DNA of 64,000 nucleotides from Roseobacter sp. MED193 (lineage in GTDB: Bacteria > Pseudomonadota > Alphaproteobacteria > Rhodobacterales > Rhodobacteraceae), in assembly GCF_000152965.1 (NCBI RefSeq), contig NZ_CH902583.1:2673892-2737891 (forward strand). The letters are read 5' to 3'. A program made the translations under genes and the position numbers. Shown in pieces: positions 50,977 to 61,229 of the stretch. How positions within the stretch are numbered: the stretch's first letter is position 1; each line of letters starts with the position of its first letter. Under the pieces are notes generated by a model. That model saw only the letters and a program-made list of their open reading frames with translations. It had not been told where the DNA came from and searched no databases.

Positions 50977-52710
50977 ATGACAAATAAAACTTTTAAGCCC
51001 GGCTATAGTGAGCTTGCAGCCTGTCGTCGCAAGAGCCGTAGTCTCTATTGGGCAGTCGGAGTATTTAGTGTTTTTGTAAACCTGTTGATGCTGACTGGCC
51101 CGCTCTACATGATGCAGGTCTATGATCGGGTTCTGGGCAGCGGGTCCGAGGCTACTCTGGTGGCATTGTCTCTTCTGGTGCTGTTTCTCTATGGAATGAT
51201 GGGCCTTTTGGACTTTGTGCGAGGGCGGGTTCTGGCCCGCATCGGGGCCCGATTTCAGGCCACGCTTGATAAACGGGTATTTGACGCCATGGTGCGGCGC
51301 TCAGCCGTCGCGCAGGATCCTGTGGCACAGACGGGGACTGCTGATTTGGAAGCCGTTCAGCGCCTGATGTCCTCTCCCGTTTTGGGGGCTGCTTTTGACC
51401 TTCCTTGGACGCCGTTCTTTTTGGCAGGAATTGCCCTGTTTCATCCCTGGCTCGGCCTCTTGGCTCTGGGCGGAGGGGCAGTTCTGGTGGTGGTGGCCCT
51501 CTGCAACCAGATGTTCAGCCGGGCCCCCTTACAAAAAGCAGCGGTTTCGTCTCATCGTGCCAATCTGTCCTCCGAAGAAATTCGCGGTGAGGCGGAAATG
51601 ATCCAGTCCATGGGGATGCGAGGAGCAGCTTTCCGACGTTGGCAGAAAATTCGTAAAGAGGCTCTGAAGGATACCCTGACTGCCAATGATACCGGCGGTG
51701 GGTTTACCACCCTGACCAAGACGCTCCGGTTGTTTCTGCAATCCGCGATGTTGGGGCTTGGTGCCTATCTGGCCCTACAGGGAGAGGTGTCTCCCGGGGC
51801 CATGATTGCAGGATCGGTGTTGATGGGGCGGGCCTTGGCTCCGATTGAGCTGGGGCTGGGCCAATGGGCTCTTGTCCAGCGCGCCAGTAAGGGCTGGCAT
51901 GCCCTGGCGGAACTGCTCACCAAGGTTCCCCCCGAAGAAGAGCGCATGGCGCTGCCACAGCCCAAAGCGCGCCTGGAAGTCCAGGCGCTGGCCGTGGTGC
52001 CGCCAGGGGATAGCCGTGCGCAGCTGCGCAACGTTAGCTTCCGAGTAGAGCCTGGCCAGGCAATTGGGGTGATTGGCCCCTCTGGGTCTGGGAAGTCGAC
52101 GCTGGCCAAGGCGCTCACGGGGGCCTGGCGGCCGGCGGCCGGAACCATCCGCTTGGATGGTGCCGCGCTGGACCAATATGATCCAGATGTTTTGGGCCAA
52201 CATTTTGGCTATCTGCCACAGCGTGTACAGTTGTTTGACGGAACCATCGCGCAGAACATTGCCCGGCTGGCGGAGCAGCCTGATGCCGAAAAGGTGGTGG
52301 CCGCGGCCAAGAAGGCGGCTGCTCATGACATGATTGTCAGCCTGCCAGAGGGCTATGACACGCGAGTGTCTGCTGGGGGCGGGCGCTTGTCTGGCGGTCA
52401 GATGCAGCGGGTGGCCTTGGCGCGTGCGCTCTATGATGCGCCGGTGATTGTGATCCTAGATGAACCCAATTCGAACCTCGATAACGAAGGGTCTGTGGCC
52501 TTGAACCAAGCCATCAAGGCACTCAAGGCAGCGGGCCAGTCGGTGTTGATCATGGCCCACCGTCCTGCGGCCATTCAGGAATGTGAGATGCTCTTGGTGA
52601 TCGACAAGGGGGTACAAACCGCCTTTGGGCCCAAGGATAAGGTGTTGCAAGAAATGGTGGCCAACCATCAGTCCATTCGCAAAACCGCCGGCGCGGGAGG
52701 TGTGCAATGA
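50977..52710 (+). CDS. Type I secretion ABC transporter ATPase/permease (PrtD-type)
   Basis: 577 residues, an ABC exporter half-transporter without an N-terminal peptidase domain, like PrtD/AprD. Six membrane helices lie in the first 300 residues ([41 protein letters not shown] is characteristic). The nucleotide-binding domain has Walker [13 protein letters not shown] at about 367, the signature RLSGGQMQR at about 470, and Walker [14 protein letters not shown] at about 490. It should energise secretion of RTX-type proteins straight across both membranes. Its stop overlaps the adaptor gene (ATGA). No RTX substrate or TolC gene is seen nearby. Confidence 0.93.
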   Translation: MTNKTFKPGYSELAACRRKSRSLYWAVGVFSVFVNLLMLTGPLYMMQVYDRVLGSGSEATLVALSLLVLFLYGMMGLLDFVRGRVLARIGARFQATLDKRVFDAMVRRSAVAQDPVAQTGTADLEAVQRLMSSPVLGAAFDLPWTPFFLAGIALFHPWLGLLALGGGAVLVVVALCNQMFSRAPLQKAAVSSHRANLSSEEIRGEAEMIQSMGMRGAAFRRWQKIRKEALKDTLTANDTGGGFTTLTKTLRLFLQSAMLGLGAYLALQGEVSPGAMIAGSVLMGRALAPIELGLGQWALVQRASKGWHALAELLTKVPPEEERMALPQPKARLEVQALAVVPPGDSRAQLRNVSFRVEPGQAIGVIGPSGSGKSTLAKALTGAWRPAAGTIRLDGAALDQYDPDVLGQHFGYLPQRVQLFDGTIAQNIARLAEQPDAEKVVAAAKKAAAHDMIVSLPEGYDTRVSAGGGRLSGGQMQRVALARALYDAPVIVILDEPNSNLDNEGSVALNQAIKALKAAGQSVLIMAHRPAAIQECEMLLVIDKGVQTAFGPKDKVLQEMVANHQSIRKTAGAGGVQ

Positions 52711-54011
52711 GCCAGGAGACTGAATGGTCTGCACGCAGCCCGCTGCTGATTGGGGGCTTGACCCTTTTGATCCTACTCGGCGGTTTTGGGACCTGGGCGG
52801 TGATGTCTTCGATCGCGGGGGCGATTGTTGCCTCTGGTCGGATCGAAGTGGATCGCAACCGGCAGATTGTACAGCATCTGGATGGTGGCATCGTTGCCGA
52901 AATCCTGGTGGATGAAGGCGACAGCGTTGCCCGTGGCGATGTCTTACTGCGTCTGGATGCAAAAGAGCTGCGTTCACAATTGGCCATTACCGAGGGGCAA
53001 TTGTTTGAAATGATGGCGCGCCGCGGCCGTCTGGAGGCGGAACGTGATAGCGCCAAAGCGGTTGAGTTTGAGGAGGAGCTGCTGGCTTTGGCTATGATCC
53101 GGCCTGCGGTAGCGGATCTGGTCGAGGGGCAGCGTCGCCTCTTTGTCGCACGGGAGGAATCCATTGCCCGCGAAATTGAGCAGCTGAATAAACGCAGTGC
53201 TCAGACAAAGGACCAGATCAAGGGGATCAAGGCGCAGCAGGCTTCAATGGAGTTGCAGTTGGGTCTGATCGCTGAAGAGCTGAAAAACCAGACAATCCTT
53301 TTGGAACGTGGTCTGGCTCAGGCGGGGACAGTGCTCAACCTGCGCCGCACTGAGGCCGACCTGAGTGGCCGTTTGGGAGAGCTGGTCGCGACCGAGGCAC
53401 AGGCCTTGGGGCGGATCACTGAGACCGAGATTGAGATCCTCAAGCTGGGGTCAACTCGGCGAGAGGAGGCTATTACCCAGCTGCGCGACCTGCGCTATCA
53501 AGAATTGGAACTCGGCGAAAACCGCCGCACTCTGCTGGAGCGGTTGGATCGCTTGGATATTGCGGCACCTGTGTCCGGCATCGTCTATGATCTCCAGGTC
53601 CATACCCCACGGTCCGTCATTCGCGCAGCTGACCCCGTGCTCTATCTGGTCCCCCAAGACCGCCCGCTGGTGATTGCAGCGCAGGTATCGCCAACGGATA
53701 TCGAACAGATCTATGTTGGGCAGGATGTGACTTTGAAATTCTCGTCTTTGGACCAGCGCAACACCCCGGATCTGTTTGGTAAAGTCATGCTGGTCTCGGC
53801 GGACGCCTTTGAGGACCAAAACACGGGGATTTCCTATTATCGCGCTGAGATTGAGCTGAACGCCGATGAAGCGCAGCGTCTGCCCAAGGGGACGGTGCTG
53901 ATCCCAGGAATGCCAGTGGAAAGTTACATCCGCACGCAGGATCGATCGCCGTTGTCGTATCTGGTCAAGCCCTTGGCGGATTATTTTGTCAAAGCCTTTC
54001 GTGAGGATTGA
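52707..54011 (+). CDS. Type I secretion periplasmic adaptor, HlyD/PrtE family
   Basis: 434 residues. The N-terminal membrane anchor is at about residues 12-35. It is followed by the signature [41 protein letters not shown] of type I secretion adaptors. A long helical hairpin (about 85-265) reaches towards TolC. The returning strand [32 protein letters not shown] and the C-terminal [24 protein letters not shown] are standard. The ATG overlaps the ATPase stop by four bases, so the two are translated together. Confidence 0.94.
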   Translation: MSQETEWSARSPLLIGGLTLLILLGGFGTWAVMSSIAGAIVASGRIEVDRNRQIVQHLDGGIVAEILVDEGDSVARGDVLLRLDAKELRSQLAITEGQLFEMMARRGRLEAERDSAKAVEFEEELLALAMIRPAVADLVEGQRRLFVAREESIAREIEQLNKRSAQTKDQIKGIKAQQASMELQLGLIAEELKNQTILLERGLAQAGTVLNLRRTEADLSGRLGELVATEAQALGRITETEIEILKLGSTRREEAITQLRDLRYQELELGENRRTLLERLDRLDIAAPVSGIVYDLQVHTPRSVIRAADPVLYLVPQDRPLVIAAQVSPTDIEQIYVGQDVTLKFSSLDQRNTPDLFGKVMLVSADAFEDQNTGISYYRAEIELNADEAQRLPKGTVLIPGMPVESYIRTQDRSPLSYLVKPLADYFVKAFRED

Positions 54012-54109
54012 TGTCCATACAGGGATGAATGGAGTCGTTTTTGCTCTTCCCGGCGCGTTTCATCAGCGCTAGCGTCGCCTCGATAGATCGGCGTTGAAGG
54101 AGCGTGACA

Positions 54110-54568
54110 ATGAGCATCGAAGCGAAACTGAAAGAACTGGGTGTCACCCTGCCAGAGGCCCCAGCCCCGGCGGCAAACTATGTGCCTTTTGTTGTCACGG
54201 GGGACATGGTTTATGTTTCTGGTCAGATCTCGGCGGATGAAACCGGCCTGATCACCGGCACATTGGGCGACGATATGGACGTTGAGGCTGGCCAGGCTGC
54301 CGCCAAACGCTGTGCGATCTCCCTGCTGGCGCAGTTAAAAGCCGCCTGTGATGGCGATCTGGAGCGCCTGGTGCGGGTTGTGAAACTGGGTGCCTTTGTC
54401 AATTCCACAGCCGATTTCACCCAACAGCCCCAGGTGGTGAATGGGGCTTCGGACTTCTTGGTCGCTGCGCTGGGTGAGGCTGGCCGTCATGCGCGTTCTG
54501 CTGTGAGCTCTCCTTCTTTGCCCTTGGGTGTGGCGGTTGAAATCGACGCAGTGTTCCAAATTAAATGA
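54110..54568 (+). CDS. RidA family protein (YjgF/YER057c/UK114)
   Basis: 152 residues from the ATG at 54110, with AAGGAG seven bases upstream. RidA proteins hydrolyse reactive enamine/imine intermediates made by PLP enzymes. This is the longer subgroup, with the core VPFVVTGDMVYVSGQISADE and the end SLPLGVAVEIDAVFQIK. The arginine that binds carboxylates in true RidA would be expected just before the final segment (GRHARSAVSSPSLP here). The stop overlaps the start of the GDPD gene (ATGA). The exact substrate is open. Confidence 0.9.
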   Translation: MSIEAKLKELGVTLPEAPAPAANYVPFVVTGDMVYVSGQISADETGLITGTLGDDMDVEAGQAAAKRCAISLLAQLKAACDGDLERLVRVVKLGAFVNSTADFTQQPQVVNGASDFLVAALGEAGRHARSAVSSPSLPLGVAVEIDAVFQIK

Positions 54569-55338
54569 ACCCAGAACTGCCAATAGAATTTTTGTCGCAG
54601 CCCGTCGCCCATAGGGCCTTGCACGATGTGAAAGACGGACGTCCAGAAAATAGCCGCGCGGCCATTCGCGCGGCGATCAAGGCTGGCTATGCAATCGAAA
54701 TTGATCTGCAATGCTCTAGTGATGGCTGTCCTATGGTGTTTCACGACGATACTCTGGACCGCCTGGCTGAAGCCTCGGGTCCGGTCACCGCCCGCAGTCG
54801 CGCTGAGTTGGAACAGATCCCTTTGAAGGGGGGGGATGGCGAATGCATTCCATCCCTCGCTGAGGTTTTGGAACTCGTGGCCGGTCAGGTGCCGTTGCTG
54901 ATTGAGATCAAGGATCAGGACGGTGCCCTTGGTACCAATCTTGGCCCTCTAGAGGAGGCCACGGCGCGTGCGCTGTCAGGCTACAAGGGGCCAGTGGCTT
55001 TGATGTCCTTCAACCCTCATTCCATAACAGCGCTGGCGCGCACTGCACCCGAGATTGCGCGCGGATTGGTAACCAGCGCCTATGATCCAGAATCCTGGTC
55101 CCCACTTCCTGTCCCCACCTGCGATCGCCTGCGCGAAATCCCGGATTTTGACAGCAGCCAATCCAGTTTCATCAGTCACGAGGTCGGGGATTTGTCTCGC
55201 CAGCGGGTGCAGGAGTTGCGCACCTCTGGCGTACCCGTACTCTGCTGGACCGTGACCTCCGCCAAGGTCGAGGAAGAGGCACGGAAATGGGTCGATAATG
55301 TTACCTTCGAGCAATATCTTTCGCCAATGCCGGGTTGA
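54565..55338 (+). CDS. Glycerophosphodiester phosphodiesterase family protein
   Basis: 257 residues. The GDPD catalytic layout is present: VAHRALHDVKDGRPENS with the first catalytic His, AGYAIEIDLQCSSDGCPMVFHDDTLDRL with the metal-binding Glu/Asp pair and second His, and VPLLIEIKDQDG with a further metal ligand. The usual RGG after the first His reads RALH here. No signal peptide is present, so it is a cytoplasmic type. It hydrolyses glycerophosphodiesters to glycerol 3-phosphate and an alcohol. Its start overlaps the ridA-like gene. Confidence 0.9.
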   Translation: MNPELPIEFLSQPVAHRALHDVKDGRPENSRAAIRAAIKAGYAIEIDLQCSSDGCPMVFHDDTLDRLAEASGPVTARSRAELEQIPLKGGDGECIPSLAEVLELVAGQVPLLIEIKDQDGALGTNLGPLEEATARALSGYKGPVALMSFNPHSITALARTAPEIARGLVTSAYDPESWSPLPVPTCDRLREIPDFDSSQSSFISHEVGDLSRQRVQELRTSGVPVLCWTVTSAKVEEEARKWVDNVTFEQYLSPMPG

Positions 55339-55385
55339 TCACAGGCGCAACACTGCTCAAATAGTGTCAGGAGCAGGGAGTGCTG

Positions 55386-56573
55386 ATGGATCAAAAACCG
55401 GTTGAAATACGCGTGCTTGGCAGTCTGTCGCAGATTGAGGCGGCGGATTGGGACGCCTGTGCCTGCCCCGAGGCCGCGGACGGCGGGCGTCCCATGGATC
55501 CCTTTACCACCTATCGTTTTCTCCATGCGTTAGAGCAGAGCGGGTCTGTGGGGCCGGGGACCGGCTGGCAGCCGCAGTATCTGACGGCTTTTTTGGATGA
55601 TGCTCTGATTGGCTGCGCGCCGCTCTATGCCAAATCGCACAGCCAGGGCGAGTATATCTTTGATCACAACTGGGCTCATGCCTATGAGCAGGCAGGTGGG
55701 CGCTATTATCCCAAACTGCAGATCGCAGTGCCTTTTACCCCGGCCACCGGTCGGCGGCTCTTGGTGCGACCTGGCCATGAGGCGCTTGGCCAATCGGCAC
55801 TGGTACAGGGGGCGGTTCAGCTCGCCGCTGACAATCAGGTCTCATCGCTGCATGTGACTTTTTGTACAGCGCAGGAGGCAGAGAGTGGCGCCGAGATGGG
55901 GCTGATGCCGCGCGTGAGTCAGCAGTTTCATTGGTTGAACCAGGGCTACGGTGAATTTGGCGATTTCCTGGGCGCTCTGTCGTCGCGCAAGCGCAAGAAT
56001 ATGCGCAAGGAACGCCTTCAGGCCCAGAGTTTTGGGGGAACAATCAGCAGTTACACTGCAGATCAGATCCGCCCCGAGCACTGGGATGCCTTTTGGGCTT
56101 TTTATCAGGATACCGGCGCGCGAAAATGGGGCCGTCCCTACCTGACACGCGAGTTTTTCTCGATTATCCATGAGACAATGGCGGATGACCTGCATCTCAT
56201 TTTGGCCGAACGCGATGGCTACCCGGTTGCAGGGGCCCTGAATTTCATTGGTCGAGAGACACTGTTTGGCCGCTATTGGGGCTGCCTGGAGCATCATCCC
56301 TGCCTGCATTTTGAAATGTGCTACTATCAGGCGATTGATTTTGCCATTGCCCATAGGCTGACGCGGGTAGAGGCGGGAGCGCAGGGCGAACACAAGCTGG
56401 CGCGGGGCTATCTGCCTGTGGAAACCCATAGCCTGCATTGGCTAGGCGATCCCGGTTTTGCAGAGGCCGTTGGTCGATATCTGGAGGCCGAGCGGGCCGC
56501 TGTTGCAGAAGAGGTTGAGGTCCTGACCAGCTATGGGCCGTTTCGCAAAGCAAAGGTGGAGGAGCAGGAATGA
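55386..56573 (+). CDS. FemAB-like/GNAT acyltransferase-type protein (COG3146)
   Basis: 395 residues from the ATG at 55386, preceded by GGGAG. It belongs to the FemAB_like group with two GNAT folds: [27 protein letters not shown] and [47 protein letters not shown] in the first half, and [60 protein letters not shown] and [21 protein letters not shown] in the second. The family was named for peptidoglycan cross-bridge enzymes, but no such role is established in Gram-negative bacteria. Its stop overlaps the start of phhB. Confidence 0.85.
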   Translation: MDQKPVEIRVLGSLSQIEAADWDACACPEAADGGRPMDPFTTYRFLHALEQSGSVGPGTGWQPQYLTAFLDDALIGCAPLYAKSHSQGEYIFDHNWAHAYEQAGGRYYPKLQIAVPFTPATGRRLLVRPGHEALGQSALVQGAVQLAADNQVSSLHVTFCTAQEAESGAEMGLMPRVSQQFHWLNQGYGEFGDFLGALSSRKRKNMRKERLQAQSFGGTISSYTADQIRPEHWDAFWAFYQDTGARKWGRPYLTREFFSIIHETMADDLHLILAERDGYPVAGALNFIGRETLFGRYWGCLEHHPCLHFEMCYYQAIDFAIAHRLTRVEAGAQGEHKLARGYLPVETHSLHWLGDPGFAEAVGRYLEAERAAVAEEVEVLTSYGPFRKAKVEEQE

Positions 56574-56863
56574 CAGAAAAGCTATCTGAGGCCACGCGAG
56601 GGCCGCTATTGGACCCACTGTTCCAAAGCGGTTGGGAGATGGTGGAGGGGCGCGATGCCCTGACCAAGACCTTCTCTTTTGACAGTTTTGTCGATGCGTT
56701 TGGTTGGATGACCCGCGCTGCGATTTGGGCTGAAAAATGGAATCACCACCCAGAATGGAGCAACGTCTACAATCGGGTGAACGTCGTGCTCACGACCCAT
56801 GATGTAGAGGGCCTGTCAGCACAGGACGCCAAGCTGGCGCGTAAGATGGACAGTTTGCTTTAG
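56570..56863 (+). CDS. phhB: 4a-hydroxytetrahydrobiopterin dehydratase
   Basis: 97 residues, the size of pterin-4a-carbinolamine dehydratase. This enzyme regenerates the pterin cofactor of aromatic amino acid hydroxylases. The active-site motif (E/N)KWNHHPEW with the His pair and the later [21 protein letters not shown] are the family hallmark. The start overlaps the preceding gene by four bases. No phenylalanine hydroxylase gene is present in the window, so it may serve a distant one or have a molybdopterin-related role. Confidence 0.93.
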   Translation: MTEKLSEATRGPLLDPLFQSGWEMVEGRDALTKTFSFDSFVDAFGWMTRAAIWAEKWNHHPEWSNVYNRVNVVLTTHDVEGLSAQDAKLARKMDSLL

Positions 56864-56880
56864 CACCAAGGGCGCTGTGC

Positions 56881-56916
56881 AAAAAGTGGGCCGCGCGAAC
56901 AGGTGCCACGCGGCCC
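56881..56916 (-). terminator. Terminator of the peroxiredoxin gene
   Basis: The arms GGGCCGCG (56888-56895) and CGCGGCCC (56909-56916) have a 13-base loop. On the minus strand the stem is followed, after two bases, by five Ts. It sits between convergent genes and may also stop phhB. Confidence 0.75.
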
Positions 56917-56924
56917 CTTTGGGG

Positions 56925-57413
56925 TTAGCCGATGGAGTCCAGCAGACCTTCGCCCGCCGACAACTCGCACTGGCCGGGGTTTTCTTCACGGTTCAGCACG
57001 GTGACCACCCCATCTTCGACCAACATGGCGTAGCGCAGGGAACGACCAATCAGCCCGGCGGGAGGGGCATCAAAGCGCATTCCAATGGCATCGGTAAAGG
57101 CGCTTTCGGCATCAGCCAGCATGGTGATGCCCGCTGCATTGGCGCCGGTCGCTTCTCCCCAGGCCTGCATTACAAATGGATCATTGGCTGAGACGCAGAT
57201 GATCTCGTCAACCCCCTTGGCGGCAAACTGGTCCTTGGTGCGGATAAAGCTGGGGACATGGGCTGAATGGCAGGTTGGAGTAAAGGCACCAGGGACGGCA
57301 AAGATGGCTACCTTGCGGCCCGTTACTTTGTCCAACATCTGCACCTGTTCTGGGCCTTCAGCGCCCATTTGTGTCAGCGTGGCGTCGGGCAGTTTTTCTC
57401 CAGTTGAAATCAT
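56925..57413 (-). CDS. Peroxiredoxin, Prx5 type
   Basis: 162 residues. It reduces peroxides through the peroxidatic Cys in VPGAFTPTCHSAHVPSF (about residue 49), the PxxxTxxC motif of the Prx5 group. The other conserved parts are VDEIICVSANDPFVMQAWGE and RSLRYAMLVEDGVVTVLNREENPGQCELS, where a second Cys could resolve. The start ATG encodes MISTGEKLPDATL, a standard beginning. It is divergent from the FAD reductase gene. Confidence 0.94.
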   Translation of the reverse strand: MISTGEKLPDATLTQMGAEGPEQVQMLDKVTGRKVAIFAVPGAFTPTCHSAHVPSFIRTKDQFAAKGVDEIICVSANDPFVMQAWGEATGANAAGITMLADAESAFTDAIGMRFDAPPAGLIGRSLRYAMLVEDGVVTVLNREENPGQCELSAGEGLLDSIG

Positions 57414-57512
57414 TGCGCGTTTCCTCTGTCTGGGTGATTGCGTTTTGGTTCTTGGCCCCTATAGGGTCGCCATAACAGGAGACCATAATACGTGTGGGAG
57501 GCAAGGGTGCAA

Positions 57513-58724
57513 ATGAGTCATATCGTTGTGATTGGAGCAGGTCAGGCAGGATCTTCCTTGGTGGCAAAGCTACGCAAAGATGGATTTGACGGTGACATCA
57601 CCTTGATTGGTGCCGAAGAACACCTGCCCTACCAGCGCCCACCGCTCTCCAAGGCCTATTTGCTGGGGGAAATGGAGTTGGAGCGCTTGTTCCTACGTCC
57701 CGAAAGCTTCTATGCCGAGAACAATATTACCCTGCGTCTTGGAACAGCAGTGACGGCGATTGATGCTGCGGCCAAGACCCTCTCTTTGGGGGAGGAGGTC
57801 ATTGCCTATGATCAACTTGCTCTGACCACCGGGTCTGACCCGCGCCGCCTGCCCGGTGCTATTGGTGGGGATCTTGGCGGTGTCTTCGTGGTGCGTGGCC
57901 TTGGGGATGTGGATGCTATGGCACCACATGTGGTCGAGGGGAAGCGCGCACTGATCGTTGGGGGCGGCTATATCGGGCTGGAAGCCGCGGCTGTTTGCGC
58001 CAAGCGCGGTGTTGACGTTACTCTGGTCGAGATGGGGGATCGCATCCTGCAGCGGGTGGCCGCCCCCGAGACCTCCGACTATTTCCGCACGCTGCATGGC
58101 GAGCATGGTGTGACCATACTCGAGGGAACCGGGTTGGAACGGCTGGAGGGCGAGGCCGGGCAGGTCACCCGCGCAGTTCTGAGCAATGGCTCCAAGGTTG
58201 AGGTGGATTTTGTCGTGGTTGGGGTCGGCATTACGCCTGGCACCCAGTTGGCAGAGATGGCCGGATTGGAGCTGGAGAACGGGATCAAGACCGATGCCCA
58301 GGGGCGCACTTCAGATCCATCAATCTGGTCGGCAGGGGACTGTGCATCATTTCCCTACAAGGCTGAGCGTATCCGGTTGGAAAGCGTGCCCAATGCAATC
58401 GATCAGGCCGAGGTGGTGGCGCAAAACATGTTGGGTGCGGGCAAGGACTATGTGGCAACGCCCTGGTTCTGGTCGGACCAATATGATGTGAAACTACAAA
58501 TCGCAGGCCTGAACACGGGGTTCGACAACGTCGTTACCCGTGCCGGTGAGGGGCGCACGACCTCATTCTGGTACTACAAAGGTGATGAATTGGTTGCAGT
58601 GGACGCGATGAATGACCCCCGCGCCTATATGGTGGGGAAGCGCTTGATCGACATGGGTAAGACGGCGGATAAGGCGGTGGTGGCTGATCCTGCCGCAGAT
58701 CTGAAGCCCCTGCTAAAAGCGTGA
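57513..58724 (+). CDS. FAD-dependent ferredoxin/rubredoxin reductase-like oxidoreductase
   Basis: 403 residues from the ATG at 57513, with GGAGGCAAGG upstream. It has two Rossmann motifs, VVIGAGQAGSSLVAKLRKDG at the N-terminus for FAD and ALIVGGGYIGLEAAAVCAKRG at about 147 for NAD(P)H. The segment HLPYQRPPLSKAYLLGEM and the SAGDCASFPYK box (FAD contact) place it with reductases of the putidaredoxin/rubredoxin reductase type. It passes electrons from NADH to a small iron-sulfur protein, not encoded nearby. Its stop overlaps the GTG start of rsmD. Confidence 0.9.
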   Translation: MSHIVVIGAGQAGSSLVAKLRKDGFDGDITLIGAEEHLPYQRPPLSKAYLLGEMELERLFLRPESFYAENNITLRLGTAVTAIDAAAKTLSLGEEVIAYDQLALTTGSDPRRLPGAIGGDLGGVFVVRGLGDVDAMAPHVVEGKRALIVGGGYIGLEAAAVCAKRGVDVTLVEMGDRILQRVAAPETSDYFRTLHGEHGVTILEGTGLERLEGEAGQVTRAVLSNGSKVEVDFVVVGVGITPGTQLAEMAGLELENGIKTDAQGRTSDPSIWSAGDCASFPYKAERIRLESVPNAIDQAEVVAQNMLGAGKDYVATPWFWSDQYDVKLQIAGLNTGFDNVVTRAGEGRTTSFWYYKGDELVAVDAMNDPRAYMVGKRLIDMGKTADKAVVADPAADLKPLLKA

Positions 58725-59281
58725 GGATCATCGCCGGAGATTTTCGTGGCCGTGCGCTGGCGGCACTTGGCAAGGGGGACGCTGGCGCGCATCTGCGCCC
58801 CACCACCGACCGAGTGCGTGAAAGCCTGTTCAATGTATTGGCGCATCAGGTTGATTTTGACGGCATGCGGGTGCTGGACCTCTTTGCTGGAACCGGGGCA
58901 TTGGGGCTCGAGGCCCTGTCGCGCGGCGCCGAGAGCGTGACCTTTGTTGATGATGGCCGGGTATCGCAGGGGCTGATTGCCAAGAATATCGAGATCTGCC
59001 GCGCCAAAGATCGCGCCAGCCTGATCCGACGGAATGCGCTGAAACTGGGGGAAAACCCGCAACCTCCCTTTGATGTGGTGTTTCTCGATCCACCCTATGG
59101 CAAGGGCCTGGGGGAAAAGGCTTTGAAAGTGGCGCAGGCAGGCGGTTGGATTGCAGAGGATGCCTTGATCATCTGGGAAGAAAACGCGCCGATGTCGCCC
59201 CCCGAAGGTTACGACTTGCGCGACGCGCGCAAATATGGAGATAGCCATATCACCGTAATGCTGCGGGATGTTTCAGCCTGA
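58721..59281 (+). CDS. rsmD: 16S rRNA (guanine966-N2)-methyltransferase
   Basis: RsmD methylates G966 of 16S rRNA. The 186 residues start at a GTG that overlaps the preceding stop. The family opening MRIIAGDFRGRAL and the RPTTDRVRESLFNVL segment are diagnostic. The SAM-binding motif is VLDLFAGTGALGLEALSRGA, and the catalytic LDPPYGKG corresponds to the (D/N)PPY motif. Confidence 0.95.
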   Translation: MRIIAGDFRGRALAALGKGDAGAHLRPTTDRVRESLFNVLAHQVDFDGMRVLDLFAGTGALGLEALSRGAESVTFVDDGRVSQGLIAKNIEICRAKDRASLIRRNALKLGENPQPPFDVVFLDPPYGKGLGEKALKVAQAGGWIAEDALIIWEENAPMSPPEGYDLRDARKYGDSHITVMLRDVSA

Positions 59282-59391
59282 AATAAGATGCTCCCTGACG
59301 CGCGGCTTTGCGCCATTTCAGGATTTGCCTCCCCAAACGGAGCGGGGCAGAGTAGCGATACGCTTTGCTGTTTTGCTCGGGACTTCTGGAT

Positions 59392-60054
59392 ATGCCAACA
59401 ACTTTTCCAACGCCACAGCTTGTCATCTTTGATTGCGATGGGGTGCTGGTTGACAGTGAGCCTGTGTCAAATCAGGCTCTGGTCGACAATCTGGCGGGCC
59501 ACGGGCTGGAGCTGACGCTGGAGCGCTCGATGGAGCTGTTTGTCGGCGGTACTATGACCGGTGTGATGCAAAAGGCTGTGGCGCTGGGCGCTGATTTGCG
59601 CGCTGGCTGGGTTGATGAAATCTACGCTGAGACCTATGCCGCCCTGGAGGCCGGGGTAGAGCTGATGCCGGGGGTGATGGACCTACTGGCGCTGTTAGAC
59701 CGGCACCATATTCCCAGCTGTGTTGCCTCAAACGGCAGCGAAGACAAGATGCGTATCACCCTAGGCCAAAACGGGTTGTGGCAGCGGTTTCACCCGGCGG
59801 CGATGTTTTCAGCGCAATCGCTGGGCGTGGCAAAACCGGACCCTGGATTGTTTTTGGCGGCCGCCAGCCATTTTGGCATTCAGGCCCGTGATTGTCTGGT
59901 GGTCGAGGACAGCGCCACAGGGGTGCTGGCGGCAACGCGGGCCGGGATGCGTTGCCTTGGTTTTGCGCCGACCGGCACGGGCGAGAACCTCGCTGGGCAG
60001 GGCGCCGAAGTTTTTAGCGAAATGTCAGAGGTTCCCGCGCTAATCGGGCTGTGA
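59392..60054 (+). CDS. HAD-family phosphatase (beta-phosphoglucomutase/Gph-like)
   Basis: 220 residues from the ATG at 59392; a TTG nine codons earlier is less likely. All four HAD motifs are present: FDCDGVLVDSEP with the nucleophile Asp, the Ser in CVASNGSEDKM, Lys in GVAKPDPGLF, and VVEDSATGVLAATRAG with the metal-binding Asp. The helical cap lies between motifs one and two. Candidates are a phosphoglycolate-type or sugar-phosphate phosphatase. A link with the glycolate oxidase at 20 kb is possible but not shown. Confidence 0.9.
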   Translation: MPTTFPTPQLVIFDCDGVLVDSEPVSNQALVDNLAGHGLELTLERSMELFVGGTMTGVMQKAVALGADLRAGWVDEIYAETYAALEAGVELMPGVMDLLALLDRHHIPSCVASNGSEDKMRITLGQNGLWQRFHPAAMFSAQSLGVAKPDPGLFLAAASHFGIQARDCLVVEDSATGVLAATRAGMRCLGFAPTGTGENLAGQGAEVFSEMSEVPALIGL

Positions 60055-60079
60055 AAGAAACTCTTGGCCAAAATGACGA

Positions 60080-60102
60080 CGCCCCGACCGAAGGTCGAGG
60101 CG
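60080..60102 (-). terminator. Terminator of map
   Basis: CGCCCCGACC-gaa-GGTCGAGGCG forms a ten-pair stem on the minus-strand RNA (one G-U pair) followed by TCGTCATTTT. It lies 34 bases beyond the map stop, between convergent genes. Confidence 0.6.
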
Positions 60103-60135
60103 CTGCTGTGAGGTCTGGACAGCTGGGCGAAACGC

Positions 60136-60945
60136 CTAACTGTAGGTCGGATGGAACAGGCCACCAGGAGACAGGGTGAAGATTTCACAGCCATCTGAGG
60201 TCACACCAATAGAATGTTCAAACTGCGCTGACAGGGATTTGTCGCGGGTCACTGCAGTCCACTCATCCGCGAGGATCTTGGTTTCAGGCCGACCCAGATT
60301 GATCATCGGCTCGATGGTAAAGAACATGCCCTCTTCCAGCTTGGGGCCAGTACCTGGGCGACCATAGTGCAATACATTTGGCGGCGCATGGAACACCAAC
60401 CCCAGCCCGTGGCCGCAGAAATCACGGACCACGCTCATGCGTTGGCTTTCGGCATAGGATTGGATGGCATGGCCAATGTCGCCAAAGGTATTGCCAGGCT
60501 TTACCGCCTCAATCCCCTTCATCAGGCTGTCATGGGTGACTTGGATCAGGCGTTCGGCCTTGCGGGGCAGTTTGCCGGCCACAAACATCCGCGAGGTGTC
60601 GCCAAACCAGCCGTCAACGATGACGGTCACATCGATATTGAGGATATCGCCATCTTTGAGCTTTTTGTCGCCAGGGATGCCGTGGCAGACCACATGGTTC
60701 ACCGAGATGCAGCTGGCGTGCTGATAGCCCTTGTAACCAATTGTGGCGGATTTTGCCCCTGCCTCATCAACCATATTGGTGATGAGGCGATCAATTTCAC
60801 CAGTGGTTTGTCCTGGAAAGACATGCGGTGCGATGTCATCAAGAATCTGCGCGGCCAGTCGTCCTGCCACATGCATGCCGGCAAAATCGGCGTCCTGGTA
60901 AATGCGAATACCGTCTTTGGTGGTGCGGCCGTCTTTCGATCTCAT
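60136..60945 (-). CDS. map: Methionine aminopeptidase, type I
   Basis: Map removes the initiator methionine from new proteins. The start at 60945 has GGAG upstream and gives 269 residues. The five metal ligands can be placed: Asp in LNIDVTVIVDGWFGD (two of them), His in CGHGLGLVFHAPPNV, Glu in FTIEPMINLG and Glu in FEHSIGVTSDG. The substrate-side His is in SCISVNHVVCHGIP. It is single-domain without the N-terminal zinc region of some homologues. Confidence 0.96.
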   Translation of the reverse strand: MRSKDGRTTKDGIRIYQDADFAGMHVAGRLAAQILDDIAPHVFPGQTTGEIDRLITNMVDEAGAKSATIGYKGYQHASCISVNHVVCHGIPGDKKLKDGDILNIDVTVIVDGWFGDTSRMFVAGKLPRKAERLIQVTHDSLMKGIEAVKPGNTFGDIGHAIQSYAESQRMSVVRDFCGHGLGLVFHAPPNVLHYGRPGTGPKLEEGMFFTIEPMINLGRPETKILADEWTAVTRDKSLSAQFEHSIGVTSDGCEIFTLSPGGLFHPTYS

Positions 60946-61229
60946 CAAGCTGGGCTCCGTAGGCTTGTGTCTTGCTGACTATGTAAGCGGAAATGGTAAA
61001 AAGAACCAGAGGTGCTGCCGTAAAACCGGCAGTGCCCTAGAAAGGGTGACTAGGCGGTGTGCAGATCCGCTTGAAGGTGGCTGTTCTTGGTATCAGGCGC
61101 GACACGAGGCGTACACGCGGCGGGGGCGATTGGGCGTTACCTAAGTGATCCACCTTACCTTTGGTCGCGACAGTATGCTGGTTTACAAATGCAGCTTTGA
61201 TAACACTCAGGGCTGCGATAGGGAGGGGC

